In this document: positions 19,186-29,890 of the stretch, one piece after another
Position numbering within the stretch: the first letter of the stretch is position 1
Layout: the number at the start of each line of letters is the position of its first letter
Assembly (NCBI GenBank): GCA_030729785.1
Contig: JANQWS010000011.1
Coordinates: 1 to 64,000, forward strand
Reading direction: 5' to 3'
DNA from: Algoriphagus sp.
GTDB taxonomy: Bacteria > Bacteroidota > Bacteroidia > Cytophagales > Cyclobacteriaceae
Length of the DNA: 64,000 nt
Made by a program: the position numbers and the translations under genes
Notes under the pieces: model-generated
What the model was told of the DNA's origin: nothing
The model's input: only the letters and a program-made list of their open reading frames with translations
Databases searched by the model: none

Positions 19186-20082
19186 TTATCCATGAAGGAT
19201 TTCTTGAGAAACCCCATTCACGAAGGTTTTTACCTGTTCCATCAACCACATAGGTGTGGAAGTAGCTCCACAAATCCCTACCCGTTCTGCTTGTTGAATC
19301 CATTCCACTTCAATTTCCTCCTCATTTTCAATGAAATAGCTTCTCGGATTTTCGGAAAGGCAAACTTGGTACAAAGCTTTTCCGTTGGAACTTTTTTTCC
19401 CTGATACAAACAAGATCACATCGTTCTCCTGAGCAAAACGCTGCAACTGAGGTTCTCTATTGGATACTTGCCTGCAGATGGAGTCGTTAGAGTTGAAATC
19501 AACTTCCGTCGATTCTCCTTTTGTTGCTTTAATTCGATTTTCTATTTTTTCTGATAGTGCATAAAAGCCTTTTGTACTCTTGGTAGTTTGACTGAATAAG
19601 GTAATAGGGCGCGTGAAATCAAGTTGATCCAAATCTGAATCCTGAGTAACTACGATCGCTTTTTCCAAAGTCTGTCCAGTCAAGCCAATTACTTCCGCAT
19701 GTCCTTTTTTACCATAGATGACAATCTGCCCATTTTCACGCTCCATCTTATCAAAAGCATTTTTCACTCGATGCTGAAGTTTGAGCACCACAGGACAAGA
19801 GGCATCGATCAATTCAATATTATTTTCAATGGCTAATTTATACGTTTCGGGAGGCTCGCCATGTGCACGAATAAGCACTTTGCAATTGCTCAAGGCATGA
19901 AGTTGCTCTCGGTCGATGACCACTAAGCCCTTTTCGCTCAATCGCTTGACTTCCATGTCATTGTGAACAATATCTCCCAGACAATACAAGGTCTCCTCAT
20001 TCTCCATCTCATCCTCTGCCATTTTGATGGCAAATTCCACTCCAAAACAATACCCTGAATTCTTATCTATGGTAACTTGCAT
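19186..20082 (-). CDS. ispH: 4-hydroxy-3-methylbut-2-enyl diphosphate reductase
   Basis: A 298-residue [4Fe-4S] enzyme that makes IPP and DMAPP in the last step of the MEP pathway. The three cluster cysteines are C12 (GYCFGV), C96 (DASCPVV) and C203 (SICRQVSNRE); GHAEVIGLTGQ holds the catalytic Glu region. It starts 7 bases after the cmk stop, and the cmk-ispH pairing is a common arrangement. Its product feeds the polyprenyl synthetase encoded at 3 kb. Confidence 0.97.
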   Translation of the reverse strand: MQVTIDKNSGYCFGVEFAIKMAEDEMENEETLYCLGDIVHNDMEVKRLSEKGLVVIDREQLHALSNCKVLIRAHGEPPETYKLAIENNIELIDASCPVVLKLQHRVKNAFDKMERENGQIVIYGKKGHAEVIGLTGQTLEKAIVVTQDSDLDQLDFTRPITLFSQTTKSTKGFYALSEKIENRIKATKGESTEVDFNSNDSICRQVSNREPQLQRFAQENDVILFVSGKKSSNGKALYQVCLSENPRSYFIENEEEIEVEWIQQAERVGICGATSTPMWLMEQVKTFVNGVSQEILHG

Positions 20083-20089
20083 ACGCCAT

Positions 20090-20773
20090 TTAGTTTAACG
20101 TTACTTTATGGACTAAGTCAATAATTTGGTTTACCTGCTGAGAAAATGTCAAGTTGCTCGTGTCAATCTCAACCGCATCAGGCACCTTAATCAAGGGGCT
20201 TTCTGATCTACTTGAATCTACTTGATCCCTAGTCTCTAAATTTAATTTAATTTCTTCTAAAGAAGCCTTTTCCCCCTTTTCAAGGAGTTCAAGCTGCCGT
20301 CGCCGCGCTCGAGTCTCTACGTCTGCAGTCATAAATAGTTTCAACTCAGCTTCTGGAAAAACTACCGAACCAATATCCCTTCCATCCATCACTACTCCCT
20401 TTTTTCGTCCAAGCTCTTGCTGTTGTGCCACAAGTGCAGTACGAACTTCTTTCACAGTAGCTACCTCACTAACCCGCTCAGCCACCCGCATGGAACGGAT
20501 TTCCTTTTCTACATTCACTCCATTCAAGTAGGTTTCTTGTAACTGGCTTACAGGATTGAACTGAAATGAAATATGAAGGCTTTTTAACCCTTCAAAAACA
20601 TCCTCAGAATCTAATGGAGATAAATTTTCATTCAAAAAATGGAGTGCCGCCGCACGATACATTGCTCCAGAATCAATATAGGTGAAGCCTAACCTTTTTG
20701 CGACCTCCTTGGCAGTCGAACTTTTCCCACAACCGGAATACCCATCTATGGCGATGACAATCTTGTTCATCAA
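20090..20773 (-). CDS. cmk: Cytidylate kinase
   Basis: A 227-residue P-loop kinase that phosphorylates CMP and dCMP. Walker A is GYSGCGKSS (about 11-19), followed by the NMP-binding YIDSGAMYRAAA and the GRDIGSVVFP and ARRRQLE lid-region motifs. It may begin at the first or second Met. It is the first gene of cmk-ispH, behind a TATATTTG -7 element. Confidence 0.97.
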   Translation of the reverse strand: MMNKIVIAIDGYSGCGKSSTAKEVAKRLGFTYIDSGAMYRAAALHFLNENLSPLDSEDVFEGLKSLHISFQFNPVSQLQETYLNGVNVEKEIRSMRVAERVSEVATVKEVRTALVAQQQELGRKKGVVMDGRDIGSVVFPEAELKLFMTADVETRARRRQLELLEKGEKASLEEIKLNLETRDQVDSSRSESPLIKVPDAVEIDTSNLTFSQQVNQIIDLVHKVTLN

Positions 20774-20807
20774 AAAACCTATCTTATTTTACTGCCTAAA
20801 ATTTGTG

Positions 20808-20815
20808 CAAATATA
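20808..20815 (-). promoter_or_regulatory. -7 promoter element of cmk-ispH
   Basis: TATATTTG on the minus strand, an exact TAnnTTTG match, 35 bases upstream of the cmk ATG. No -33 TTTG at standard spacing was seen. Confidence 0.45.
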
Positions 20816-20895
20816 GTAGTTTTAACGGTACCTACTTTTAAAAGTAAAGATCCTTACTGCTTGAAAAGGAAAAATTTTCCCTTGAATTCCCCCTT

Positions 20896-22515
20896 ATGAT
20901 CCTAAAAGGCCAACTGATTGATCTCCATCTCCGCAAAATTTACCCTGTAGCATTAGAAATTAGGGACAAAAAAATTCATTCCATTGTCCAAATACCACCC
21001 AACCCTAGCCTACCTTACCTACTGCCTGGATTTATTGATTCCCATGTCCATATCGAATCTTCCATGTTGGTTCCATCCGAATTTGCTCGACTAGCAGTGG
21101 TTCATGGTACAGTCGCTACCCTCTCTGATCCACACGAAATCGCCAATGTCTGTGGTATGCAAGGGGTAGAATACATGATCGACAATGGCAAGCAAGTACC
21201 CTTTCATTTTTTCTTTGGAGCTCCCTCCTGTGTACCTGCCACCCCTTTTGAAACCGCAGGTGGAGAAATATCTGCTGCAGACATAGCGCAACTGATGGCT
21301 CGTCCGGAGATCCTGTACCTCGCCGAAATGATGAACTGGCCTGGTACAGTAAATAGAGATCCGCTAGTCATGGAAAAAATTCAACTTGCTCAGAAGCAAG
21401 GAAAGCCCATTGATGGTCATGCACCAGGGCTACGAGGCAAACTCGCGCAAAAGTACGTGTCCGCAGGGCCAAGTACAGACCACGAATGCTTTACCTACGA
21501 GGAAGCTTTGGAAAAAATTAAACTTGGGATGAAAATCTCCATTCGTGAAGGTTCAGCTGCCAAAAACTTTGACGCCCTGATTGACCTTATCGATGATTAT
21601 CCAGAAATGCTTCTGTTTTGCTCGGATGACAAACACCCAGACAATCTGGCCTTGGGACACATCAACGAACTCGTCTGCCGAGCCATTGCGAAAGGCAAAG
21701 ACACTTTCGATGTACTTAGAGCGGCCTGTATCAATCCCATTACCCACTATTCCCTACCAGTTGGACAACTTCGAGTAGGAGATGGAGCTGATTTTATTCT
21801 TGTTGAAGATATGGAGAAATTTAAAGTTCTAGCCACCTACATCCAAGGACATAAGGTGGCAGAATATGGGCAATCCCTTATCCCTCGAATAAAAAATGAG
21901 GTAATCAACCATTTTGAAACTTCTTTTAAATCTCCTACGGACTTTCAAATTTCGGCTTTGAAAAAAAAGGTTCGAGTCATTGAAGCACTGGATGGGCAAT
22001 TAATTACCCCTGAAATAGAAGGTGAAATCAATGTAAATAATGGGCTTGCTGAATCCAATCCTGACCAGGACATTCTTAAAATCACGGTGGTCAACCGCTA
22101 CCAAAATGCCTCTCCAGCCCTCGCTTTTATCAAAAATTTTGGGTTGAAAGCAGGAGCTATTGCATCCTCAGTAGGGCATGATTCGCACAACATTATTGGG
22201 GTGGGAGTGGATGATTCATCCATTTGCAGGGCTGTAAATTTGTTGATTGAGGCCAAGGGAGGTGTATCCGCAGTTTGGGGAGATCAAGAAGAGGTACTTC
22301 CGCTTCCAGTAGCAGGCATCATGTCTCCGGAGGATGGGTACACGGTTGCAGCCGCCTACACTCGGATTGATCGCTTGGCGAAGGAAATGGGATCGACGCT
22401 CCACTCCCCCTTCATGACCCTGAGCTTTATGGCCTTACTAGTAATTCCTGATCTAAAGCTGAGCGACAAAGGACTTTTTGATGGGAAAAAATTTGAATTT
22501 ACTTCGGTTTTTTGA
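20896..22515 (+). CDS. ade: Adenine deaminase
   Basis: A 539-residue amidohydrolase-superfamily enzyme that converts adenine to hypoxanthine and ammonia. Metal-binding [14 protein letters not shown] lies near 45-60, followed by [24 protein letters not shown] and CSDDKHPDN; the C-terminal half with [12 protein letters not shown] is specific to the Ade subfamily rather than to adenosine deaminases. Its product would feed the hpt enzyme encoded at 32 kb. It is a single gene on the plus strand, convergent with prfC at 34 bases and with no obvious terminator between them. Confidence 0.95.
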   Translation: MILKGQLIDLHLRKIYPVALEIRDKKIHSIVQIPPNPSLPYLLPGFIDSHVHIESSMLVPSEFARLAVVHGTVATLSDPHEIANVCGMQGVEYMIDNGKQVPFHFFFGAPSCVPATPFETAGGEISAADIAQLMARPEILYLAEMMNWPGTVNRDPLVMEKIQLAQKQGKPIDGHAPGLRGKLAQKYVSAGPSTDHECFTYEEALEKIKLGMKISIREGSAAKNFDALIDLIDDYPEMLLFCSDDKHPDNLALGHINELVCRAIAKGKDTFDVLRAACINPITHYSLPVGQLRVGDGADFILVEDMEKFKVLATYIQGHKVAEYGQSLIPRIKNEVINHFETSFKSPTDFQISALKKKVRVIEALDGQLITPEIEGEINVNNGLAESNPDQDILKITVVNRYQNASPALAFIKNFGLKAGAIASSVGHDSHNIIGVGVDDSSICRAVNLLIEAKGGVSAVWGDQEEVLPLPVAGIMSPEDGYTVAAAYTRIDRLAKEMGSTLHSPFMTLSFMALLVIPDLKLSDKGLFDGKKFEFTSVF

Positions 22516-22549
22516 CCAATATGGCCTAAAAGATGAAGTGAACTCTATT

Positions 22550-24130
22550 TTAAAACTCCGAGGTAAAGTGGAATTCGATTTCTGGATAATTGTCCTGCAC
22601 CATCTGTAGCCAGGATTTGGACTCAGCCATAAAGACCAACTTGTCGTCCTTGTCTCGTGCGATATAACGATTCTTGGAACGCACAAACTCGTCCAATTGC
22701 TTCTTGTCTGAACAGCTAATCCAGCAGGCCTTGTACAAGTTCATCGGGTGAAACTCCACTGTCGCGTTGTATTCGTTTTTCAAACGAAACTGGATTACTT
22801 CAAATTGGAGTTGCCCCACCGTGCCAACTACTTTTCTAGCACCCATTTCGAAAGTAAAAAGTTGCGCTACTCCTTCCTCCATCAATTGCTTTAGCCCTTT
22901 CTCCAATTGCTTGGTCTTCATTGCATCCTTGTTCACCACCTCTCTGAAAATCTCTGGCGAGAAACTAGGAATTCCTGTAAATACTAGGTTTTCTCCCTCC
23001 GTAAGCGTATCCCCAATTTTGAGATTCCCTGTGTCGTATAAGCCTACAATATCTCCAGGGAATGCCTCATCAATGATTTCTTTTTCCTGTGCCATAAACT
23101 GGGTCACATTGGAAAAGCGAAGTGGTTTTGGGCCACGAACGTGATTGTACGGCTTATTCCGTTCAAACTTTCCAGAACAAATCCGCAAAAAAGCAATTCG
23201 GTTGCGGTGGTTAGGATCCATATTGGCATGGATCTTAAATACAAAGCCAGAAAATTTAGATTCCTCTGGAGCAACCTTTCTCAGGTCTGTCTCCCGGGTT
23301 TGTGGAATCGGAGCAATCTGAATAAAGGTGTCCAACATTTCATTGACCCCAAAATTATTCACGGCAGAACCAAAAAATACGGGGGCAATTTTTGCATCCA
23401 AGTAATCCTGAACTGAAAAATCAGGGTATACCCCTTCAATCAAGTCCACATCCTCTCGCAATTGAATTGCATTCCCGGGGCCAATCAAGGAGTCTAGCTG
23501 TGGATCATCCAAATTTTCGAATACCTGCCGGTCATCACTCAACTTCCGCTGGGAAGGGGTAAATAAATTGAGCTTTTTCTCGTAGAGATTGTAAACCCCT
23601 TTAAATCCCTTTCCCATGCCAATAGGCCAGGAAAGCGGCCTCACTTTTATCCCTAGCTTGGATTCTACTTCATCCAAAAGGTCGTAAGGATCTCTGCCCT
23701 CCCGATCCAATTTATTAATAAAGCATATCACAGGAGTATTGCGCATTCGGCAGACCTCCATCAACTTTTCAGTTTGAATTTCTACCCCCTTCACGCAGTC
23801 AATGACCATGATAACCGAATCAACAGCAGTTAAAGTCCGGTACGTATCTTCTGCAAAATCCTGGTGTCCTGGGGTATCGAGTAGGTTGATTTTGATTCCC
23901 TTGTACTCAAATCCCATCACAGAGGTAGCCACAGAAATCCCACGCTGCTTCTCAATTTCCATCCAGTCAGACTTGGTCGCGGTATCAATCTTATTCGATT
24001 TAACTGCACCAGCTGTTTGAATGGCCCCGCCAAAAAGTAATAATTTTTCAGTTAGGGTGGTTTTTCCCGCATCTGGGTGGGCAATAATCGCGAAGGTTCT
24101 TCGCTTGTTGATTTCGGCTGTTAAACTCAT
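22550..24130 (-). CDS. prfC: Peptide chain release factor 3
   Basis: A 526-residue translational GTPase that recycles RF1/RF2 after termination. G1 is AHPDAGKT (17-24), G3 is DTPGHQDF and G4 is NKLDRE; the RF3-specific [18 protein letters not shown] segment and the C-terminal EYNATVEF region separate it from EF-G. Length matches E. coli RF3. It has its own -7 element (TACCTTTG, 24151-24158) and ends convergently with ade. Confidence 0.97.
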   Translation of the reverse strand: MSLTAEINKRRTFAIIAHPDAGKTTLTEKLLLFGGAIQTAGAVKSNKIDTATKSDWMEIEKQRGISVATSVMGFEYKGIKINLLDTPGHQDFAEDTYRTLTAVDSVIMVIDCVKGVEIQTEKLMEVCRMRNTPVICFINKLDREGRDPYDLLDEVESKLGIKVRPLSWPIGMGKGFKGVYNLYEKKLNLFTPSQRKLSDDRQVFENLDDPQLDSLIGPGNAIQLREDVDLIEGVYPDFSVQDYLDAKIAPVFFGSAVNNFGVNEMLDTFIQIAPIPQTRETDLRKVAPEESKFSGFVFKIHANMDPNHRNRIAFLRICSGKFERNKPYNHVRGPKPLRFSNVTQFMAQEKEIIDEAFPGDIVGLYDTGNLKIGDTLTEGENLVFTGIPSFSPEIFREVVNKDAMKTKQLEKGLKQLMEEGVAQLFTFEMGARKVVGTVGQLQFEVIQFRLKNEYNATVEFHPMNLYKACWISCSDKKQLDEFVRSKNRYIARDKDDKLVFMAESKSWLQMVQDNYPEIEFHFTSEF

Positions 24131-24150
24131 GAGGGATAAAATTCAGGCAG

Positions 24151-24158
24151 CAAAGGTA
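24151..24158 (-). promoter_or_regulatory. -7 promoter element of prfC
   Basis: TACCTTTG on the minus strand, an exact TAnnTTTG match, 20 bases before the prfC ATG. Confidence 0.45.
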
Positions 24159-24224
24159 GGTAAAAATGACTGAACCCCATTTTTATTGTTGCTAGCCTAG
24201 CGCACTAATCACCTGTAAATTTTT

Positions 24225-25463
24225 TTAAGACATCCCCATGATTCCCTTACTTACAAATGGAGTTGCTTCCTCCTTCGGTCCTAAAAGTAAAATCCGGAAT
24301 GTGGTCCCTTTTCCCAACTCGGATTGCTTTACGAATATTTTCCCGCCATGGTACCCTTCCACAATTCGCTTAGCTAAAGTCAAGCCCAAGCCCCAACCCC
24401 GCTTCCGAGATGAAAATCCAGGGGTAAATACCTTTTTATACTTCATTTTCTCAATACCTATACCCGTATCACTAATGTCTATCCCTACAAATTTATCACT
24501 CTCTTGAAACAAGGAAATCCGAAGAATCCCCTTCCCTTTCATCGCATCTACTGCATTTTTACAAACATTTTCAAGGACCCAGTCAAACAATGGCTTGTTA
24601 ATTAAAGCAATCAGGTCCTTGGAATCAGAGTGAAGTTCCCATTCTACCTTGGTAGAAATCCGAGGACGAAGGTATGAGACCGTATCCTCAATAATTTCAA
24701 ATACATTTTCGGGCTGAATTACAGGACTACTGCCAATGCTGCTAAATCGTTCCGTTACTACCCGTAACTTGGTCACATCCTTATCCATCTCCTGAATGAT
24801 TTCTTTATTTTCATCCCAAACAGGAGAATTTTTTAGGTAATCCATCCAGGCCATGAGTGAGGCTATGGGAGTTCCCAATTGGTGAGCCGTTTCTTTGGTG
24901 AGTCCTGCCCAGACACGGTTTTGTTCGGAGAGCTTACTTTGATTGAATACGACATAGACCAAAACCCCAAAAAGTAAAATGACCGATAACTGGATATAGG
25001 GATAATAATTTAAGTTAGTCAATAAGGCAGAATTTCGGTAATAAATGCGCATCCCTGCTTCTTGAAGTACAATAGGAGGAAAATCATCCTGCATTTCTAG
25101 TAACTCCTTGGCTAAAATCTGAGCAGAATCTGCTTGATTTTTACTCTTTTTGAAATCAATATTTCTAAAGTCAATGGGATTCCCTAACCCATCCACCATA
25201 ATAATTGGGAAAGAATAATTCTGCTGGATTATCTCTTGATTGATAAAAGTGAGGTTCTCCGTCGTAGTTGCGGCATAATCCAAAGCTGCAGATAGAACAA
25301 GAATTTGTCGATTCTCTCGAGCACGTAATTCTTCAACAAGGCGCTGGGTATAGCCAATTGAACCCAGACCCAACAATACTGAGATAAAAAAAATCAGCCA
25401 TTTGACTAGTTTCTTATTCTGGTAAAAATCAATGGAAGCCAAATCCTGAAACTTATTTTTCAT
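24225..25463 (-). CDS. Membrane sensor histidine kinase (orphan)
   Basis: A 412-residue kinase with two transmembrane helices (about 20-39 and 156-173) enclosing a periplasmic sensor of about 115 residues. The dimerisation box ETAHQLGTP places the phospho-accepting H194; the N-box has N303 (NVCKNAVDAM), G1 is DTGIG (332-336) and G2 is GWGLGL. No HAMP domain is obvious. No response regulator gene is adjacent, so its partner must lie elsewhere. Its stimulus is unknown. It lies between prfC and an ABC transporter permease with gaps of 94 and 146 bases. Confidence 0.93.
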   Translation of the reverse strand: MKNKFQDLASIDFYQNKKLVKWLIFFISVLLGLGSIGYTQRLVEELRARENRQILVLSAALDYAATTTENLTFINQEIIQQNYSFPIIMVDGLGNPIDFRNIDFKKSKNQADSAQILAKELLEMQDDFPPIVLQEAGMRIYYRNSALLTNLNYYPYIQLSVILLFGVLVYVVFNQSKLSEQNRVWAGLTKETAHQLGTPIASLMAWMDYLKNSPVWDENKEIIQEMDKDVTKLRVVTERFSSIGSSPVIQPENVFEIIEDTVSYLRPRISTKVEWELHSDSKDLIALINKPLFDWVLENVCKNAVDAMKGKGILRISLFQESDKFVGIDISDTGIGIEKMKYKKVFTPGFSSRKRGWGLGLTLAKRIVEGYHGGKIFVKQSELGKGTTFRILLLGPKEEATPFVSKGIMGMS

Positions 25464-25609
25464 TTACTCAGCAAGTGTGGTGTACAAATAACTGCAGAAA
25501 CAGGTTTAAAGTATTTGTACGTTAGGAAAAATAAGATTTTCTATCAAAATCAACTAACTCCTTAAGCAAAATTTTACAAACCAATTGTTTCCTAGTACAT
25601 AAAGGTACA

Positions 25610-26920
25610 TCAATGATTTGTGCGAATCCATTTCAGTAAGGTTCGGTAAGTAGGCTTTGTCCCATGCATCAAAATCCCAATTCGGTATACTTTGGAAGCC
25701 ATCCAGGTGGTCCCTAAAAATCCGAGCACCAGTAAGCCCATCGATAGTACCAATTCCCAAAATGGTACTCCATAGCTGATTCGCCCCATCATCGCTATGG
25801 GCGAGGTAAGTGGAACTATCGAAAGCCAGAAGGAAACACTACTATACGGGTCTTGCAAAACAAATACAAATAGGCTCATGTACCCGACCAACAAAGGTAT
25901 CGTAATAGGAAACATGAATTGTTGGGCATCTGAAGGGGCGTCAACTGCCGCACCAACCGCTGCAAACAAAGCACCATACAGCAGGTATCCCCCCAAAAAA
26001 TAGAAAATAAATGCCACAATCAACCTGACAAAATCAATGCTTTCAATAACATGTAGTATCCCTCCCAAATCTCCTGCTCCCGATGTAGCAGCCATCAATT
26101 CAGGATTTGCCATTTCCATGGCTTGCTGTTGGGGCATTTGCATTCCTAACACGCCCACAACAATCGTAGATAGCGTCCCAACAAGAAAGACCCAAATTAA
26201 AAATTGGGTTAATCCTACTGCGCCTATACCCACTATTTTTCCCATCATCAATTGAAATGGACGTAACGATGAAACCAAAATCTCGACGATTCGAGTAGAT
26301 TTTTCTTCAATCACTCCTTGCATAATCTGATTTCCATAGATAAAAATAAATAGGTAAATCAGTATGCCTGCTAAAAACCCAAGAGCGTAATTGACTGTGG
26401 CATCAGTAATTACCTCTTCCCCAGCCTCTCCAAGAGTCAGGGATTGAATCTTGACTTGCGTACGAATTTCCTTCAATACGACAGGATCTATTCCTTTTGC
26501 ATAGAGCCGTAAATCCTCCACTTTTCGCTTCAATGCTGCTTCCAAATAGCCAATTAAGGCGGTGCTGGGATTTTCTATGCCATAAAATTGAATGCCTTGA
26601 GGAGATGACAACTCCATTTTTGGTAAATATAGCGCTCCATAGCGCTCTCCCTCCAAAACCAAGGCTTTGGCTTCCTCCAAGGTCTTTGAAGAAGAACTAA
26701 ATGCATATTGCTCAGAACTTTCCATGAAAAATAGTCCTGTTTCATCCACCACTTCAATCACTCGCAAGGATTGATTTTCCTTTTCTTCTACCGCAATCCA
26801 GACAAAAACTGCAAGGATTGCCGGAAAAATTAAAGGAGTCAATACCGTAGCAATCAAAAAAGATTTTTTCTTTACCCTCGCTAGATATTCCCTTTGGATC
26901 ACCAACAATACCTTATGCAT
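25610..26920 (-). CDS. ABC-2 type exporter permease (NatB-like)
   Basis: A 436-residue permease with one N-terminal transmembrane helix (about 20-42), a large extracytoplasmic domain (about 45-175), and five further hydrophobic segments to about 410. The start VIQREYLARVKKKSFL is typical of NatB/ABC-2 exporters. It overlaps the ATPase gene by 8 bases, so the two are translationally coupled and form one transporter. NatAB homologues export Na+ in Bacillus; the substrate here is unknown. Confidence 0.9.
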   Translation of the reverse strand: MHKVLLVIQREYLARVKKKSFLIATVLTPLIFPAILAVFVWIAVEEKENQSLRVIEVVDETGLFFMESSEQYAFSSSSKTLEEAKALVLEGERYGALYLPKMELSSPQGIQFYGIENPSTALIGYLEAALKRKVEDLRLYAKGIDPVVLKEIRTQVKIQSLTLGEAGEEVITDATVNYALGFLAGILIYLFIFIYGNQIMQGVIEEKSTRIVEILVSSLRPFQLMMGKIVGIGAVGLTQFLIWVFLVGTLSTIVVGVLGMQMPQQQAMEMANPELMAATSGAGDLGGILHVIESIDFVRLIVAFIFYFLGGYLLYGALFAAVGAAVDAPSDAQQFMFPITIPLLVGYMSLFVFVLQDPYSSVSFWLSIVPLTSPIAMMGRISYGVPFWELVLSMGLLVLGFLGTTWMASKVYRIGILMHGTKPTYRTLLKWIRTNH

Positions 26921-27809
26921 CTACACTTGAATTTACCTGTTGAATGAATATTTCTTCCATACTTGGAAATACCTCTTGAAAAGCAAGTATTTCCCCAAAT
27001 GACATGAGTTCACGAAGCAACTGATTTGGAGACTGACCTTGGAGAGGAAGCAGTAGACTCACGCGGTTTTCTTCCGTGGATTCTACTTCCCACTGGTTTG
27101 GCAGTGCTGTATTTCCCAATTCAAGCGTCACTCGTATTTGAGCGGGTCTAAATCTTGATTTTATATCCAGTATACTTCCGTCCAATAGTTTCTTAGATTT
27201 ATGAATCATCGCCACTTGGTCGCAAAGTAATTCCACAGATTCCATGCGATGGGTGCTCAGTAGAATAGTAGTGCCCTCCTTTTTCAAGTTGATAATTTCA
27301 GTTTTTAGTAGCGCTGCATTTACCGGGTCAAATCCTGAAAAAGGTTCATCCAAAATCAATAAACGAGGCTGATGAATTACTGTAGCAATAAACTGGATTT
27401 TTTGAGCCATCCCTTTGGATAAGTCTTCAATTTTTTTCCCCTTCCAAGAAGCTATTTCAAACCGTTCCAACCAGTGATTGACCCGCTGCTTTGCTTCCAG
27501 AGCTGTCAGCCCTTTAATCCTTGAGAAATAAATTAACTGATCCCAAACGGACATTTTTTTATACAAGCCTCGCTCCTCAGGTAGGTAGCCGATTTTGCGG
27601 ATTGATGCTCCGGAAAGAAGCACACCATCCATACGGACCTCTCCACTATCCTGTTCAATAATTTGATTGATAATACGGATCAAGGTAGTTTTTCCAGCTC
27701 CATTTGGGCCAAGTAATCCAAAAATCTCTCCTTCCTGAACCCTTAAATCTAGTTCCGAAAGTGCGCAATGGCTACCATACGATTTATTGAGTTTGTGGAT
27801 TTCCAGCAT
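26913..27809 (-). CDS. ABC transporter ATP-binding protein (NatA-like)
   Basis: A 298-residue ATPase. Walker A is GPNGAGKT (34-41), the signature is LSKGMAQKIQF and Walker B is LLILDEPFSGFDP; a C-terminal extension of about 80 residues follows the H-loop STHRMES, as in the NatA/DUF4162 group. It couples to the permease gene that overlaps its stop and starts 2 bases after a gene for a secreted protein. Confidence 0.95.
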   Translation of the reverse strand: MLEIHKLNKSYGSHCALSELDLRVQEGEIFGLLGPNGAGKTTLIRIINQIIEQDSGEVRMDGVLLSGASIRKIGYLPEERGLYKKMSVWDQLIYFSRIKGLTALEAKQRVNHWLERFEIASWKGKKIEDLSKGMAQKIQFIATVIHQPRLLILDEPFSGFDPVNAALLKTEIINLKKEGTTILLSTHRMESVELLCDQVAMIHKSKKLLDGSILDIKSRFRPAQIRVTLELGNTALPNQWEVESTEENRVSLLLPLQGQSPNQLLRELMSFGEILAFQEVFPSMEEIFIQQVNSSVDA

Positions 27810-27811
27810 CG

Positions 27812-28696
27812 TTATTCAATGGTAACAGAGCCAACTCCTACATCAAGAAAAAATTCCATAAGCTTGGGGTCTGTCGCAGTATAGCCTTTGGTAACAAAAA
27901 TATTATTCCCCATAGATTTCAAATAAGAAGGGATTGCGGTTCGACAAAGCGGTGTAGTTTTAATCGTTATTTTGATAGGGTGAACCGCTGATGGAAGTTT
28001 CAAAAAAATAGTACCGCCCCCTACTGCGGCGATCACCTGACTCTTTTGTATCGGCCGCCCCGAAAAATCAAGATTGATTTTTCCATAATTCACTTCCAAT
28101 ATTACTTTTTCAGCTTGAGTAAACTGGGCTTGATGCAGGTCAACTACACCCATATTGAGTAAGACCAATAGGGTATCCATCACCATTAAATTAGGCGTCA
28201 ATCCGCTGGAATGAATGTAAACATCTGCACTTGCACTCTTAATTTTTAATTTGGATACTGCCAGCTGTGCCAAATCAAAATCTGCCGTCCCCATTCCTAG
28301 ATTAAACTCCAAATCATAGGCATGGTCTGAAGTGAGACCTACATCCCAGGTATGGTCAAAATCATTTGCAGTAGAAAACAACTTAGAGGTGATGCTTTTT
28401 CCTAAATTATCTGATTCAACATTAGTGTGCACCAAACTCGCTACCAAATGATTCATTGTTTTGGAAGACTGAAAATCTGGTAAAATGTTGGCTTGCAAAA
28501 GATGCCCGTGGATTCGAAGGGGATCCATGCCTACACTGCGCTTCACTTGAGTTTGACTTTTGTATGTACTAAAGCTTAAGCTAACTCGGTTAATGTCACT
28601 GGACGATGGAACGCGGTATTCGCGGACAAATTGAGCGCTCACACTAGACCCAAATAGCGCTAGAAACAAAAGAAATAGGCAAAATTTGTTGAGCAT
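27812..28696 (-). CDS. Secreted protein of unknown function, upstream of ABC exporter
   Basis: A 294-residue protein with a Sec signal peptide (about 1-21, ending SSVSAQ). The rest is beta-strand rich, with repeated short motifs (LGMGTADFDLAQL, LNMGVVDLHQAQF, VNYGKINLDFSG, LDVGVGSVTIE) resembling the repetitive strands of DUF4097/LiaF-type toastrack domains. Only 2 bases separate it from the ABC ATPase gene, so it belongs to that operon and may be an accessory or a reporter of envelope state; this is inference. A terminator of dnaJ precedes it. Confidence 0.65.
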   Translation of the reverse strand: MLNKFCLFLLFLALFGSSVSAQFVREYRVPSSSDINRVSLSFSTYKSQTQVKRSVGMDPLRIHGHLLQANILPDFQSSKTMNHLVASLVHTNVESDNLGKSITSKLFSTANDFDHTWDVGLTSDHAYDLEFNLGMGTADFDLAQLAVSKLKIKSASADVYIHSSGLTPNLMVMDTLLVLLNMGVVDLHQAQFTQAEKVILEVNYGKINLDFSGRPIQKSQVIAAVGGGTIFLKLPSAVHPIKITIKTTPLCRTAIPSYLKSMGNNIFVTKGYTATDPKLMEFFLDVGVGSVTIE

Positions 28697-28741
28697 AGGG
28701 ATAGGGTACGAGGCAAACCTAAAAAGGTTATTAAAAATATG

Positions 28742-28770
28742 AAAAAAGCCAGAGCTTAACTCTGGCTTTC
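28742..28770 (-). terminator. Intrinsic terminator of grpE-dnaJ
   Basis: Ten-base-pair stem AAAGCCAGAG/CTCTGGCTTT with a 5-base loop; on the minus strand it ends in a T run. It lies 8 bases after the dnaJ stop. Confidence 0.88.
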
Positions 28771-28777
28771 CATTTTT

Positions 28778-29884
28778 TTAAAAAAACTCTTTCATCCGAT
28801 CAAAGAAGGACTTTTCCTGCTTGCCTGGGTCTGGTTTAAAATTTTCTGAATTTTTTAACCCTTCCAAAACTAGCCTCTCTTCCTTGGAAAGTGTTGTTGG
28901 AGTCCAAATATTGACCATAATCAACTGATCTCCTTTTCCATACCCATTGATATCTTTGATGCCTTTTCCCTTTAATCGAAGCATCTTTCCGCTTTGGGTT
29001 CCCGGATCTATTTTTATTTTCACCTTTCCATCGAGGGTTGGGACTTCCACAGATTCCCCCAATGCAGCATCAATAAAGGAGATATGCAAATCATAAATGA
29101 CATTGTTACCTTCTCGCTGAAACACCCCGTCTTCTGCCTCCTCAATCACAATCAATAAATCTCCGGGGATTCCTCCTGGAATCTCATTTCCTTTGCTGGA
29201 CATACTGAGTTGCATGCCTTCCCCTACACCGCCAGGAATAGTAATGGAAATTACTTCTTCTTTGAGCAGCAATCCACGTGAATCTGCTTCTTCCGGCTTC
29301 TTGTCCACCAACTGGCCAGATCCCGCACAGACCCCACAGGTACTTGCAGATACCATCTGGCCCAACATCGTATTCACCACTTTTTTCACTTGACCACTAC
29401 CCTGGCAGGCACTACAGGTCTTGAAAGAAACACCAGGCGCAACCACCTGCCGCTTTACTTTTATTTTCTTTTCAACCCCATTCGCTATTTCACTCAGCGT
29501 AAGTTTCAATTTTACGCGCAGGTTGGTTCCTTTTTTGGTTCGTCGTCCACCACCGCCTCCACCAAAGAAGGACCCGAATCCACCTCCACCAAAAATGTCT
29601 CCAAATTGGGAGAATATGTCCTCCATATTCATTCCTCCACCTCCAAAGCCTCCGTTACCCCCTAACCCTTGGTGGCCAAACTGATCGTAACGCTGCTTTT
29701 TTTCAGGGTTACTCAATACCTCGTAGGCTTCAGCAGCTTCCTTAAACTTTTCTTCAGCCTCGGGATTGTCTGGATTTTTGTCAGGATGAAATTGAATCGC
29801 AAGTTTGCGGTATGCTTTCTTGATTTCTTCTGCATTGGCAGACTTTGAAATACCAAGAACCTCGTAATAGTCTCTTTTTGCCAT
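28778..29884 (-). CDS. dnaJ: Chaperone DnaJ with reduced zinc-binding region
   Basis: A 368-residue Hsp40 that stimulates DnaK. The J domain (about 4-68) holds HPD at 33-35; a Gly/Phe-rich linker spans about 70-115; C-terminal beta domains begin near 120. Normal DnaJ has four CxxCxGxG motifs; only two are present, CSACQGSG (157-164) and CGVCAGSG (183-190). They correspond to the inner pair (motifs 2 and 3, Zn site II); the outer pair that forms Zn site I is replaced by [11 protein letters not shown] and [10 protein letters not shown]. It lies 6 bases after grpE in one operon. Confidence 0.95.
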   Translation of the reverse strand: MAKRDYYEVLGISKSANAEEIKKAYRKLAIQFHPDKNPDNPEAEEKFKEAAEAYEVLSNPEKKQRYDQFGHQGLGGNGGFGGGGMNMEDIFSQFGDIFGGGGFGSFFGGGGGGRRTKKGTNLRVKLKLTLSEIANGVEKKIKVKRQVVAPGVSFKTCSACQGSGQVKKVVNTMLGQMVSASTCGVCAGSGQLVDKKPEEADSRGLLLKEEVISITIPGGVGEGMQLSMSSKGNEIPGGIPGDLLIVIEEAEDGVFQREGNNVIYDLHISFIDAALGESVEVPTLDGKVKIKIDPGTQSGKMLRLKGKGIKDINGYGKGDQLIMVNIWTPTTLSKEERLVLEGLKNSENFKPDPGKQEKSFFDRMKEFF

Positions 29885-29890
29885 AATTTT

